DNA of 5,322 nucleotides from Eudoraea sp. Its GTDB lineage: Bacteria > Bacteroidota > Bacteroidia > Flavobacteriales > Flavobacteriaceae. The notes below the pieces were generated by a model, which ran no database searches, was not told the origin of the DNA, and worked only from the letters and a program-made list of their open reading frames with translations. Location of the stretch: assembly GCA_013041785.1 (NCBI GenBank), contig JABDRK010000112.1:1-5322 (forward strand), read 5' to 3'. The translations under genes were made by a program, and so were the position numbers. Of the stretch, positions 1 through 5,322 are shown piece after piece. Within the stretch, counting starts at the first letter, position 1; each line of letters starts with the position of its first letter.

Positions 1-1009
1 CGTCTTTCAGTCCAAAGATCCCGGTAAGGTCGTCATAGCGACCCCCACCACCTATTGAACCCATGGAAACTCCTTCCGGCGCTGCAACTTCCATTATTGC
101 ACCGGTGTAGTAATTCAGTCCCCTGGCCAGGGTAACATCGATCTCAAGAGCTATTCCTTCCAGGCCCAATTCAGCCAGGGTGTCCAGGATAAACTTCAAT
201 TCTCCAATCCCTTCCATACCGACTTCACTTTCTGCCAGGAACAGGCTTAACTGCCCAAGCTGGTCTTTTGAGTTCCCCGTCATAGTAAACAGTGGCCTCG
301 CCTTCTCTACAGCCTGGTCAGAGATCCCTTTTTGTTTCATTTCCTTTATCACTCCTTCCTGTCCGATTTTATCCAGCTTATCCAGGGCCACAGTAAAGTT
401 GATAAGTTGCTGTTTGGCACCTATCACTTCCGCAATGCCTGACAGCACTTTGCGGTTATTCAATTTGAGGCATACCCCTTCAATTCCCAGGTCGCTAAAA
501 ACCGCGTCATACAATTGGATGAATTCAATTTCCTGCCAGAGCGACTTTGGGCCCACTACATCTGCATCGCATTGATAAAACTCCCTGAAACGCCCTTTCT
601 GCGGACGGTCGGCGCGCCAAACCGGCTGGACCTGGTAGCGTTTGAAAGGAAAATCGATTTCGTTCTGATGCATGACCACATAGCGTGCAAAGGGCACAGT
701 TAGGTCATAGCGCAGCGCCTTATCCGATATTTTAGGAGTTAGGGATTTGGAATTTTTTGAGCTGTAAGTCACATCATCCACCTTGCTTATAAAATCCCCG
801 GAATTGAGAATTTTGAAAATCAGCCGGTCCCCTTCATCTCCATATTTCCCCATCAGGGTATCATAATTCTCCATAGCCGGCGTCTCAATAGGCAGGAAGC
901 CAAAAGCAGTGAACTGCTTTTTTATGGTATTGATGATATATTGGCGCCGGACTACCTCGCCTGGGTTAAAATCGCGTGTGCCTTTGGGGATAGCTGGTTT
1001 TTGTGGCAT
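1..1009 (-). CDS. hisS: Histidyl-tRNA synthetase (HisRS), N-terminal 336 residues, cut by window edge
   Basis: Class II aminoacyl-tRNA synthetase that charges tRNA-His with histidine in the cytoplasm. Reading leftwards from the ATG at 1009-1007 the frame stays open to the window edge. The N-terminus carries KGTRDFNP (residues 9-16). The motif 1 region is about residues 37-56 (GFLPIETP to LMGKY). [12 protein letters not shown] (99-110) and the motif 2 region ([13 protein letters not shown] at 124-136, then [10 protein letters not shown] at 139-148) follow. The HisRS-specific segments are [10 protein letters not shown] (294-303, with the catalytic Arg at 296) and GGGGRYDDL (320-328). Motif 3 and the anticodon-binding domain lie outside the window; full proteins of this type run to about 450 residues. 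The wording of LTVPFARY and REFYQCD is the eukaryote/archaea-like form. The start is supported by the KGTRDF motif close behind it and by a promoter element just upstream. It lies 58 bp downstream of the DUF6495-like gene on the same strand. No frameshift was found. Confidence 0.97.
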   Translation of the reverse strand, partial: MPQKPAIPKGTRDFNPGEVVRRQYIINTIKKQFTAFGFLPIETPAMENYDTLMGKYGDEGDRLIFKILNSGDFISKVDDVTYSSKNSKSLTPKISDKALRYDLTVPFARYVVMHQNEIDFPFKRYQVQPVWRADRPQKGRFREFYQCDADVVGPKSLWQEIEFIQLYDAVFSDLGIEGVCLKLNNRKVLSGIAEVIGAKQQLINFTVALDKLDKIGQEGVIKEMKQKGISDQAVEKARPLFTMTGNSKDQLGQLSLFLAESEVGMEGIGELKFILDTLAELGLEGIALEIDVTLARGLNYYTGAIMEVAAPEGVSMGSIGGGGRYDDLTGIFGLKD

Positions 1010-1026
1010 GGATAATGAATATTGTG

Positions 1027-1034
1027 CAAAGATA
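1027..1034 (-). promoter_or_regulatory. Candidate hisS promoter, -7 element TATCTTTG
   Basis: Read on the minus strand, 1034 to 1027 is TATCTTTG, an exact match to the Bacteroidota sigma-A -7 consensus TAnnTTTG, followed by CA as is common. It lies in the 58-bp gap before hisS, so the transcript would start near 1020 with a leader of only about 10-14 nt and no Shine-Dalgarno sequence. No clear TTG -33 element is found 17-23 bp upstream; the nearest candidate is TGTGG. That weakens the call. hisS may also be transcribed with the gene upstream. Confidence 0.5.
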
Positions 1035-1067
1035 AAAGATTGCTGCTACCCGGACCACATTGATTTG

Positions 1068-1541
1068 TTATTCGCCAATGATCTTTTCAAACCAGCGGTA
1101 CAAATCACCCCTGGTGATCACGCCCCCCTGTTTAATGAGCTCAAACTTGTCCTGATTTCTGTCTTCAGAGTATGCTTTGGAAGCGGTAAGGTATTCTACA
1201 TAATCGGACTGCCAGTACCTCTTGAACCAGGCAAATCCCTCGGCTGTGGTGAGATCCGCCTCCGGATTATGCACTTTTACGGATAAAAGTTTCATCTCCT
1301 TTTCCGCAAGGTAGAACAAGTGCATATGCTGTTCTGAAATATTTTCCAGGTATTCCACTTTACTCAGTACGCCTTCCCAAACCAGATCACTAAACACATC
1401 CAGTTCTTGCTCAGCCACCTCTGGCTTCTCAGTCTTTAGTTTTTCCCATTCCTCTGCCGTAATGGACTGGGTAGCCAGGAAATTGATAAACTCCTGATTC
1501 ATCTCCTCAAACTGCTCCCGGGTAAGCCTTGCGTACTTCAT
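1068..1541 (-). CDS. Uncharacterised 157-residue protein, DUF6495-like
   Basis: The function is unknown. The protein begins MKYARLTREQFEEM and is acidic and helix-rich, with no signal peptide, no membrane segment and no recognisable catalytic motif, so it is probably cytoplasmic. Features worth noting are KPEVAEQELDVFSDLVWEGV (residues 39-58), rich in acidic and aromatic residues; the Asp/Arg-rich SEDRNQDKFELI (125-136); and a C-terminal GVITRGDLYRWFEKII (140-155) that looks amphipathic. From memory it resembles the DUF6495 family of Flavobacteriia; that is recall, not a search result. The ATG at 1541-1539 is chosen because an in-frame TAA lies upstream near 1559 and no alternative start intervenes. 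There is no Shine-Dalgarno sequence at normal spacing: AAAAGGAG at 1572-1565 is 23 nt from the ATG, too far. It follows the rplI terminator and precedes hisS by 58 bp. No truncation is seen. Confidence 0.85.
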   Translation of the reverse strand: MKYARLTREQFEEMNQEFINFLATQSITAEEWEKLKTEKPEVAEQELDVFSDLVWEGVLSKVEYLENISEQHMHLFYLAEKEMKLLSVKVHNPEADLTTAEGFAWFKRYWQSDYVEYLTASKAYSEDRNQDKFELIKQGGVITRGDLYRWFEKIIGE

Positions 1542-1547
1542 TTTGGA

Positions 1548-1577
1548 AAACGGTAATTATAATGCTCCTTTTGTCAA
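1548..1577 (-). promoter_or_regulatory. Weak candidate promoter for the DUF6495-like gene
   Basis: On the minus strand TTG (1577-1575) is followed after exactly 19 bp by TACCGTTT (1555-1548), an imperfect form of TAnnTTTG with one extra base. The spacing fits the Bacteroidota -33/-7 pattern, but the -7 element is not canonical. The implied start site falls almost on the ATG at 1541, giving a leaderless or nearly leaderless mRNA. The TTG overlaps the T tract of the preceding terminator. Terminator read-through is an alternative source of transcript. Confidence 0.25.
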
Positions 1578-1607
1578 ATAAAAAGAGCCATGCAGGCATG
1601 GCTCTTT
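1576..1607 (-). terminator. Intrinsic terminator of the rpsF-rpsR-rplI operon
   Basis: A perfect 12-bp inverted repeat (1596-1607 against 1582-1593, arm GCATGGCTCTTT on the plus strand) has only AG between the arms, so it folds as 11 bp closed by a CCTG tetraloop. On the minus strand it is followed by TTATTT, continuing the three T of the stem. It begins 20 nt after the rplI stop codon. On the plus strand the following bases are AGTCTT, a poor U tract, and there is no plus-strand gene to serve, so the minus orientation is favoured. Confidence 0.88.
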
Positions 1608-1627
1608 AGTCTTATCTATCGTGAAAA

Positions 1628-2080
1628 CTATTTGTTCTCGGCGATCACTTCAAAGGGGAAATCAACGATCACTTCCCGATGCAGCCTGATCTGGGCTTCA
1701 TAGGGTCCGGTCCTTTTGATTGAACCTCCTTTTATGCTAATGTACTTGCGGTCAATCTCGTGGCCTTCCTTTTCGAGGGCTGCTGCCAGGTCGATATTGC
1801 TAACCGAACCAAAAAGCTTGTCTCCGGTTCCGGCTTTTGCCGTAATCTTTACCTCAAGATCTTTAAGGGCCGTTGCTGTGGTATTGGCTGCGTCAACCAA
1901 TTCCTTTTCCTTGTGTGCTTTCTGCCTGAGGTTCTCAGCAAGTACCTTTTTAGCTGAAGGAGTAGCCAACTCAGCCAACCCATTCGGGATCAGGTAGTTT
2001 CTACCGTAACCGTTTTTAACTTTTACCAGGTCGTCCTTAAACCCTAGGTTTTGAACGTCTTCTTTTAATATAAGTTCCAT
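1628..2080 (-). CDS. rplI: Large ribosomal subunit protein bL9
   Basis: bL9 binds 23S rRNA near the base of the L1 stalk and projects from the large subunit, helping to maintain reading frame. At 150 residues it has the usual length. The N-terminal domain (about 1-50) starts MELILKEDVQNLG and carries the L9 signature in GFKDDLVKVKNGYGRNYLIP (13-32) followed by NGLAELAT (33-40). A connecting helix rich in Lys, Glu and Ala (about 42-75) leads to the C-terminal domain (about 80-147), with GDKLFGSVSNIDLAAAL at 86-102. It is the last gene of the rpsF-rpsR-rplI operon, 12 bp after the rpsR stop. GAGGA lies at 2087-2083, only 2 nt before the ATG, too close to act as a normal Shine-Dalgarno sequence. 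The operon terminator follows at 1607-1576. Confidence 0.98.
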   Translation of the reverse strand: MELILKEDVQNLGFKDDLVKVKNGYGRNYLIPNGLAELATPSAKKVLAENLRQKAHKEKELVDAANTTATALKDLEVKITAKAGTGDKLFGSVSNIDLAAALEKEGHEIDRKYISIKGGSIKRTGPYEAQIRLHREVIVDFPFEVIAENK

Positions 2081-2092
2081 GATCCTCAGCTT

Positions 2093-2389
2093 TTACTTTA
2101 ACAGATCTCCTACATAAGGCATTAACGCCAGATGACGCGCTCTTTTCACGGCCTGCGCTACTTTCCGCTGATACTTCAGGGAAGTACCCGTGAGCCTTCT
2201 GGGAAGTAACTTCCCTTGCTCATTTACCAGTTTCATCAGGAAATCCGGGTCTTTGTAATCTATATACTTGATTCCGGACTTTTTGAACCTGCAGTATTTC
2301 TTCTGCTTACTTGTCTCAATGTTAAGCGGGGTCAGATATCGAATCTCCCCATCTTTTTTACCTTTTGCTTGTTGTTGTAATGTGGCCAT
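2093..2389 (-). CDS. rpsR: Small ribosomal subunit protein bS18
   Basis: bS18 pairs with bS6 on the platform of the 30S subunit and binds the central domain of 16S rRNA. At 98 residues it is longer than the roughly 75-residue E. coli protein because of an N-terminal extension (about 1-25, Gln- and Lys-rich). The S18 signature is clear: [16 protein letters not shown] (32-47), [20 protein letters not shown] (50-69) and the basic [20 protein letters not shown] (72-91). There is a single Cys (33), so no zinc ribbon of the CxxC type. The gene starts 5 bp after the rpsF stop, implying translational coupling, and is followed after 12 bp by rplI. In Bacteroidota ribosomes bS18, with bS6 and bS21, is reported to sequester the 16S anti-Shine-Dalgarno tail. 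Confidence 0.98.
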   Translation of the reverse strand: MATLQQQAKGKKDGEIRYLTPLNIETSKQKKYCRFKKSGIKYIDYKDPDFLMKLVNEQGKLLPRRLTGTSLKYQRKVAQAVKRARHLALMPYVGDLLK

Positions 2390-2394
2390 CCGTA

Positions 2395-2733
2395 CTACGC
2401 TTTAATGTTTAATTTTTCCCTGCGTTTTTCCGCCCAGGCGATTGCGTGTTTGTCGAGCTTCACAGTTAGAAAACGCATTACGCGCTCGTCTCTCTTGAAT
2501 TCCTGCTCATAGGGATTAATAGCCTCTCCGGGAGCGGCGAATTCAAACAAATGGTAAAAACCACTTTTTTTGTTCTGTATGGGATACGCAAGCTTTTTCA
2601 GCCCCCAATTTTCTTTGACCACCATTTTGGCGCCTTGTTTCTTCAAGAAATCTTCAAATTTCTTTACTGTTTCCTCTATCTGCGTATCAGATAGAACGGG
2701 ATTTAGAATGAAAACAGTTTCGTAGTGATTCAT
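2395..2733 (-). CDS. rpsF: Small ribosomal subunit protein bS6
   Basis: bS6 forms a heterodimer with bS18 on the 30S platform. The 112-residue protein has the family's usual length and ferredoxin-like layout: strand 1 in [11 protein letters not shown] (2-12), helix 1 at about 16-33, the family segment [20 protein letters not shown] (42-61), and a second helix and strand at about 72-94 ([14 protein letters not shown], 81-94). The C-terminal tail is short and basic ([12 protein letters not shown]), without the long acidic tail of E. coli bS6. It is the first gene of the operon and rpsR begins 5 bp after its stop. The ATG at 2733-2731 sits in an AT-rich context (ACATATT before it) with no Shine-Dalgarno sequence, as is common in this phylum. 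The promoter lies at 2788-2758. Confidence 0.98.
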   Translation of the reverse strand: MNHYETVFILNPVLSDTQIEETVKKFEDFLKKQGAKMVVKENWGLKKLAYPIQNKKSGFYHLFEFAAPGEAINPYEQEFKRDERVMRFLTVKLDKHAIAWAEKRREKLNIKA

Positions 2734-2757
2734 AATATGTTATTATTTTAAGGAGCG

Positions 2758-2788
2758 CAAAAGTAATAAAAATTACCGCCAAGCACAA
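2758..2788 (-). promoter_or_regulatory. Promoter of the rpsF-rpsR-rplI operon
   Basis: On the minus strand TTG (2788-2786) is followed after 20 bp by TACTTTTG (2765-2758), an exact match to the Bacteroidota TAnnTTTG -7 element at acceptable spacing. The predicted start is near 2751, giving a leader of about 18 nt before the rpsF ATG. A small inverted repeat, GTAAT / ATTAC with four bases between (2763-2776), overlaps the -7 element and the adjoining spacer. Confidence 0.7.
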
Positions 2789-2907
2789 GAAATCAAAAAA
2801 ATCTTCGTTTATGCATATAAATCTCTAAATCTGAACTTAACCGAAAACGCAAAAATGTATGGTCATCGCCTTTTTCACAATAATCTGAACATTGTTAGCA
2901 ACTTTTG

Positions 2908-2938
2908 TTGTTGTTGAACGTGTTTTTTCAGTAATTTG
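2908..2938 (+). promoter_or_regulatory. Candidate promoter of the LytTR regulator gene
   Basis: TAATTTG (2932-2938) is one base shorter than TAnnTTTG. It is preceded by a run of four TTG triplets (2905-2916), two of which lie 18 bp (2911-2913) and 21 bp (2908-2910) upstream and could serve as the -33 element. The predicted start near 2945 leaves a leader of about 25 nt. No Shine-Dalgarno sequence precedes the ATG at 2970. The imperfect -7 element makes this a moderate call. Confidence 0.4.
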
Positions 2939-2969
2939 TCGATGATTTAACCCCACAAATCAACCATTT

Positions 2970-3662
2970 ATGAAACTTAGAAGTATCGTTGTCGATGATT
3001 CCTCTATGCAACGTATGGCAGTTGCAAAACTAGTTAACAATCATCCCAACTTAACGCTTATTGCTGACTATAGCAATGCTATTGAGGCTAAAAACGGGAT
3101 CAAGAACAATGAAATTGATCTCATTTTCCTCGATGTTGAAATGCCGATTATCAGCGGTTTTGACCTCCTGGAATCCCTGGAAAATCCACCACAAGTTATC
3201 CTGATTACCGGAAAGCCAGATTATGCACTGAAAGCTTTCGATTACGACGTTACTGATTACCTGCACAAACCGATTACTATGGCACGTTTTGACGCGTCGG
3301 TGAAGCGGGCGGTTACCAAGTATGAACAAATGCATCAGGTTAATGAGGACGAAGAGCACATTTTCGTTAAAAGTAACCTTAAAAAACGCAAGGTAATCCT
3401 CAACGATATTAAATGGATTGAAGCACTTGGTGATTATATCAAATTGGTTACAGACGAGGCCAATATTGTTATTCTTTCCACCATGAAAGCCTTCGAAAAG
3501 CAACTTCCTGCAGAAAAGTTCCTCAGGATCCATAAATCTTACATTGTAAATCTTGAAAAGATTGAGAAATTCAACAGTAAGAATGTGGAGGTTAGCGGAC
3601 GTTCTATTCCATTGAGCAGGAATAAGAAAACTGAATTAGCAGAAGCGCTGAGCAACTTCTGA
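2970..3662 (+). CDS. LytTR-family two-component response regulator, orphan in this window
   Basis: A 230-residue cytoplasmic transcription regulator of the LytR/AlgR type. The receiver domain spans about residues 3-118: acidic pair D9-D10, phosphoacceptor D55 in LIFLDVEMP (51-59), conserved T80 in VILITG, and K100 followed by Pro in DYLHKP. The LytTR DNA-binding domain spans about 130-228: IFVKSNLKKRKV (131-142), IKWIEALGDYIKL (147-159), FLRIHKSYIVNLEKI (184-198) and GRSIPLSRNKK (210-220). All receiver catalytic residues are present, so phosphorylation is expected. No histidine kinase is adjacent: upstream is the divergent rpsF operon and downstream the convergent priA. The kinase may be encoded elsewhere. 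The ATG at 2970 puts the VVDD motif at the normal distance from the N-terminus. Its targets cannot be told from the sequence. Its stop codon abuts that of priA. Confidence 0.95.
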   Translation: MKLRSIVVDDSSMQRMAVAKLVNNHPNLTLIADYSNAIEAKNGIKNNEIDLIFLDVEMPIISGFDLLESLENPPQVILITGKPDYALKAFDYDVTDYLHKPITMARFDASVKRAVTKYEQMHQVNEDEEHIFVKSNLKKRKVILNDIKWIEALGDYIKLVTDEANIVILSTMKAFEKQLPAEKFLRIHKSYIVNLEKIEKFNSKNVEVSGRSIPLSRNKKTELAEALSNF

Positions 3663-3669
3663 TCAGAAG
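3656..3669. repeat. 14-bp perfect palindrome holding both stop codons
   Basis: CTTCTGATCAGAAG is perfectly self-complementary and centred between 3662 and 3663. Its left half contains the TGA stop of the LytTR gene (3660-3662) and its right half contains, in reverse, the TGA stop of priA (3665-3663). The symmetry partly follows from both proteins ending in a TTC Phe codon plus TGA. Whether it has any regulatory role is unknown. Confidence 0.9.
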
Positions 3670-5322
3670 AAATCGACATTGTAAATAATACGTACCCCAC
3701 GGTACTGAGCAATGGCATTAAAGGATCGTTCGATTCTTTTAATGCCATTTTTCGTTTTGGTCAGGGAGTATTCCCTGGGTATTTTAACCAGGATGTTTTT
3801 CAGGTATTGGTTGCGGATACGTGCAATGGGCGGGAATTCTGGTCCCAGTATCGGAAATTGAAAGGCAGACCGCAAGGCCTGTCCAAACCAGGCTGAAGCT
3901 TCATTAAGCTTGCTAAAATCTTTATGCTTCAGCGTAATCTTGATGATTCGGTAATAGGGTGGGTATTGAAACTGTTCCCGTTCATAACATTGTTCCTTAT
4001 ACATCCCCTCATAATCCCCGGTGGAAACCTGTTTTAGAATTTGATGGAAAGGATTGTAAGTCTGTATAATGACCTTACCCCGTTTTTGAGTACGGCCGGC
4101 ACGTCCGGCTACCTGGGTCAGCAATTGAAAGCTCCGCTCATGGGCCCTGAAATCAGGAAAATTAAGGAGGGCATCGGCATTCATTATTCCCACCAAATTC
4201 ACATGCCTGAAGTCCAATCCCTTGGTTACCATTTGGGTGCCGACCAGAATATCGATTTTCTGATCCTCAAAGGCAGAAATAATGTTCTGGTAGGCGTGTT
4301 TCCCCCGGGTAGTGTCCAGGTCCATCCTTCCTACCGAAGCTTCAGGAAACAGCTCTTTAAGCTCTTGTTCCACCTGTTCTGTTCCAAATCCCTTAGTGTC
4401 CAGAGTAAAGCTGCCACATGCCTCACAGGAGGTATGTAAAGGGGTGTGATGACCGCAGTAATGGCAGCGCAGCTGATTCCTTTGCCTGTGATAGGTTAGA
4501 CTCACATCACAGTTCGGGCATTGCGGTGTATGTCCACAGGTTTTGCACTCCAAAACCGGTGCATATCCCCGGCGATTCTGAAATAAAATCACCTGTTCTT
4601 TTTCAGCAAGTGTTTCCGCAATTTCGGTTACCAGACGATCTGAAAAATGTCCCTGCATCCGCTTTCTCCTGATCTTATCTTTGATATCTACCAACTCAAT
4701 CTCCGGCATCAGCACATTTCCATACCTCCGGGTTATCCGGGCATAGCCATACTTGCCTGTTTGTGCGTTGTGGTAACTTTCCAGGCTGGGGGTTGCAGAA
4801 CCCAAAAGCACCTTGCTTCCATGGAGCTTACCAAGGACCACGGCAGCATCACGGGCATGGTATCTTGGTGCCGGGTCAAATTGCTTGTAGGAAGTCTCGT
4901 GCTCTTCGTCAATAATGACTAAGCCCAATTCCTGATAAGGTAAAAACAAGGCCGACCTCGCCCCTACTACCAGTTGGGCTTTTGAATGTTTACGCAGGAC
5001 ATTGTTCCATACCTCTACCCTTTCCTGGGGGTTGTAACGGGAATGGTAAACAGACAATTGTTGTCCGAAATACTTTTGCAGCCTGACAATCAATTGTGTA
5101 GTAAGGGCAATTTCAGGCAGGAGGTAGAGCACCTGCTTACCCTTTTTCAGTTCCTCCTCCACGAGATTAACATAGAGCTCCGTTTTCCCGGAGGAAGTCA
5201 CCCCATGCAATAACATCACCTTGTCTTGCTTGAAATTTTCGCGTATACTATGCAGGGCTGTTTCCTGGTATTCATTAAGCGATTTAGGGAAAATGGGGGT
5301 ACCTCCGTGATAGGTTATCCTA
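3663..5322 (-). CDS. priA: Primosomal protein N' (replication restart helicase PriA), C-terminal 552 residues
   Basis: PriA is a 3'-to-5' superfamily 2 DNA helicase that recognises stalled forks and reloads the replicative helicase. The frame is open from the right edge to the TGA at 3665-3663, so the N-terminal DNA-binding domain (roughly 260 residues by family length) is outside the window. A GTG at 5219 and an ATG at 5216 are internal codons just before Walker A, not starts. In visible-fragment numbering the motifs are Walker A GVTSSGKT (40-47), DEEH (138-141), GSATPS (174-179), an eight-Cys zinc-binding region with four CxxC pairs (259/262, 268/271, 286/289, 299/302), motif V GTQMVTKGLDF (361-371) and motif VI QVAGRAGR (403-410). 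All motifs are intact. It is convergent with the LytTR gene, and its last codons also encode that gene's apparent terminator. No clear minus-strand terminator follows its stop. Confidence 0.98.
   Translation of the reverse strand, partial: RITYHGGTPIFPKSLNEYQETALHSIRENFKQDKVMLLHGVTSSGKTELYVNLVEEELKKGKQVLYLLPEIALTTQLIVRLQKYFGQQLSVYHSRYNPQERVEVWNNVLRKHSKAQLVVGARSALFLPYQELGLVIIDEEHETSYKQFDPAPRYHARDAAVVLGKLHGSKVLLGSATPSLESYHNAQTGKYGYARITRRYGNVLMPEIELVDIKDKIRRKRMQGHFSDRLVTEIAETLAEKEQVILFQNRRGYAPVLECKTCGHTPQCPNCDVSLTYHRQRNQLRCHYCGHHTPLHTSCEACGSFTLDTKGFGTEQVEQELKELFPEASVGRMDLDTTRGKHAYQNIISAFEDQKIDILVGTQMVTKGLDFRHVNLVGIMNADALLNFPDFRAHERSFQLLTQVAGRAGRTQKRGKVIIQTYNPFHQILKQVSTGDYEGMYKEQCYEREQFQYPPYYRIIKITLKHKDFSKLNEASAWFGQALRSAFQFPILGPEFPPIARIRNQYLKNILVKIPREYSLTKTKNGIKRIERSFNAIAQYRGVRIIYNVDFF
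3711..3752 (+). terminator. Intrinsic terminator of the LytTR gene, inside the priA coding sequence
   Basis: AATGGCATTAAA (3711-3722) pairs perfectly with TTTAATGCCATT (3738-3749). The stem extends inward through a G-T wobble, G-C and A-T pairs, then a one-base bulge and a few more pairs around a GTTC loop. The plus strand then runs on as five T (3748-3752), C, G and four T (3755-3758). Read on the minus strand, the hairpin is followed by GCTCAGTACC with no T run, so it should act only on plus-strand transcripts. It lies about 50 nt past the LytTR stop and overlaps the priA codons for NGIKRIERSFNAI. Confidence 0.75.

Noticed and set aside
180..575. 131-codon open frame on the plus strand inside hisS
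   Set aside because: The minus strand here is intact hisS with recognisable motifs; the plus-strand product resembles nothing.
909..1286. 125-codon plus-strand open frame across the hisS start and the DUF6495-like gene
   Set aside because: It overlaps two convincing minus-strand genes and the promoter between them and has no domain features.
1556..1577. TTGACA and TATAAT on the minus strand, resembling a classic sigma-70 promoter
   Set aside because: The spacer is only 10 bp instead of about 17, and the organism appears to use the Bacteroidota TTG/TAnnTTTG promoter type.
2749..2755. CTCCTTA in the rpsF leader, resembling the 16S anti-Shine-Dalgarno sequence
   Set aside because: The predicted transcription start falls inside or just after it, so it may not be transcribed; a 7-base match is easily chance.
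2734..2757. Possible bS6:bS18 autoregulatory mRNA structure before rpsF
   Set aside because: The predicted leader is only about 18 nt and AT-rich, and shows no hairpin with the expected binding motif.
3051..3533. 160-codon open frame on the minus strand opposite the LytTR gene
   Set aside because: The opposite strand encodes a complete LytTR response regulator; the antisense translation shows no family resemblance and is rich in unlikely residue runs.
3692..3705. GTACC / GGTAC hairpin near the priA 3' end as a priA terminator
   Set aside because: It has only a 5-bp stem, lies before the priA stop codon on the minus strand and lacks an adjoining T run.
4041..5213. Several plus-strand open frames of 75-132 codons opposite priA
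   Set aside because: All are antisense to conserved PriA helicase and zinc-binding motifs; no starts or products look real.
5214..5219. GTG or ATG near 5219-5214 as the priA start
   Set aside because: The frame continues upstream to the window edge with PriA-like sequence (LNEYQETALHSIRENF), so these are internal codons.

Overview
The window is a stretch of ordinary bacterial chromosome from a member of the Bacteroidota, most likely a flavobacterium-like organism. The evidence is the TAnnTTTG-type promoter elements, the general lack of Shine-Dalgarno sequences before start codons, the eukaryote/archaea-like histidyl-tRNA synthetase, the gene order rpsF-rpsR-rplI, and a small protein that resembles a family I recall from Flavobacteriia. 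Base composition is moderate. I see no insertion sequences, CRISPR arrays, tRNAs, rRNAs or other signs of recent transfer.

Layout from left to right. Positions 1-1009 (minus) hold the first 336 codons of hisS, cut by the window edge. Positions 1068-1541 (minus) hold a 157-residue uncharacterised protein (DUF6495-like). A strong intrinsic terminator at 1576-1607 separates it from the minus-strand ribosomal protein operon rpsF-rpsR-rplI (2733 down to 1628), which has a good Bacteroidota-type promoter at 2758-2788. A 236-bp divergent intergenic region follows. Positions 2970-3662 (plus) encode a LytTR-family response regulator with no histidine kinase in view. Positions 3663-5322 (minus) hold the C-terminal two thirds of priA, whose start lies beyond the right edge.

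The genes serve translation (HisRS, bS6, bS18, bL9), replication restart (PriA) and signalling (LytTR regulator). Nothing here amounts to a new multi-gene system. The most unusual structure is the tail-to-tail junction of the LytTR gene and priA. Their stop codons abut with no intergenic base, inside a 14-bp perfect palindrome, and the only convincing terminator for the LytTR transcript is a long hairpin with a T run built into the coding sequence of the PriA C-terminus. The uncharacterised gene between the ribosomal operon terminator and hisS, and the orphan regulator, are the best candidates for functional follow-up.
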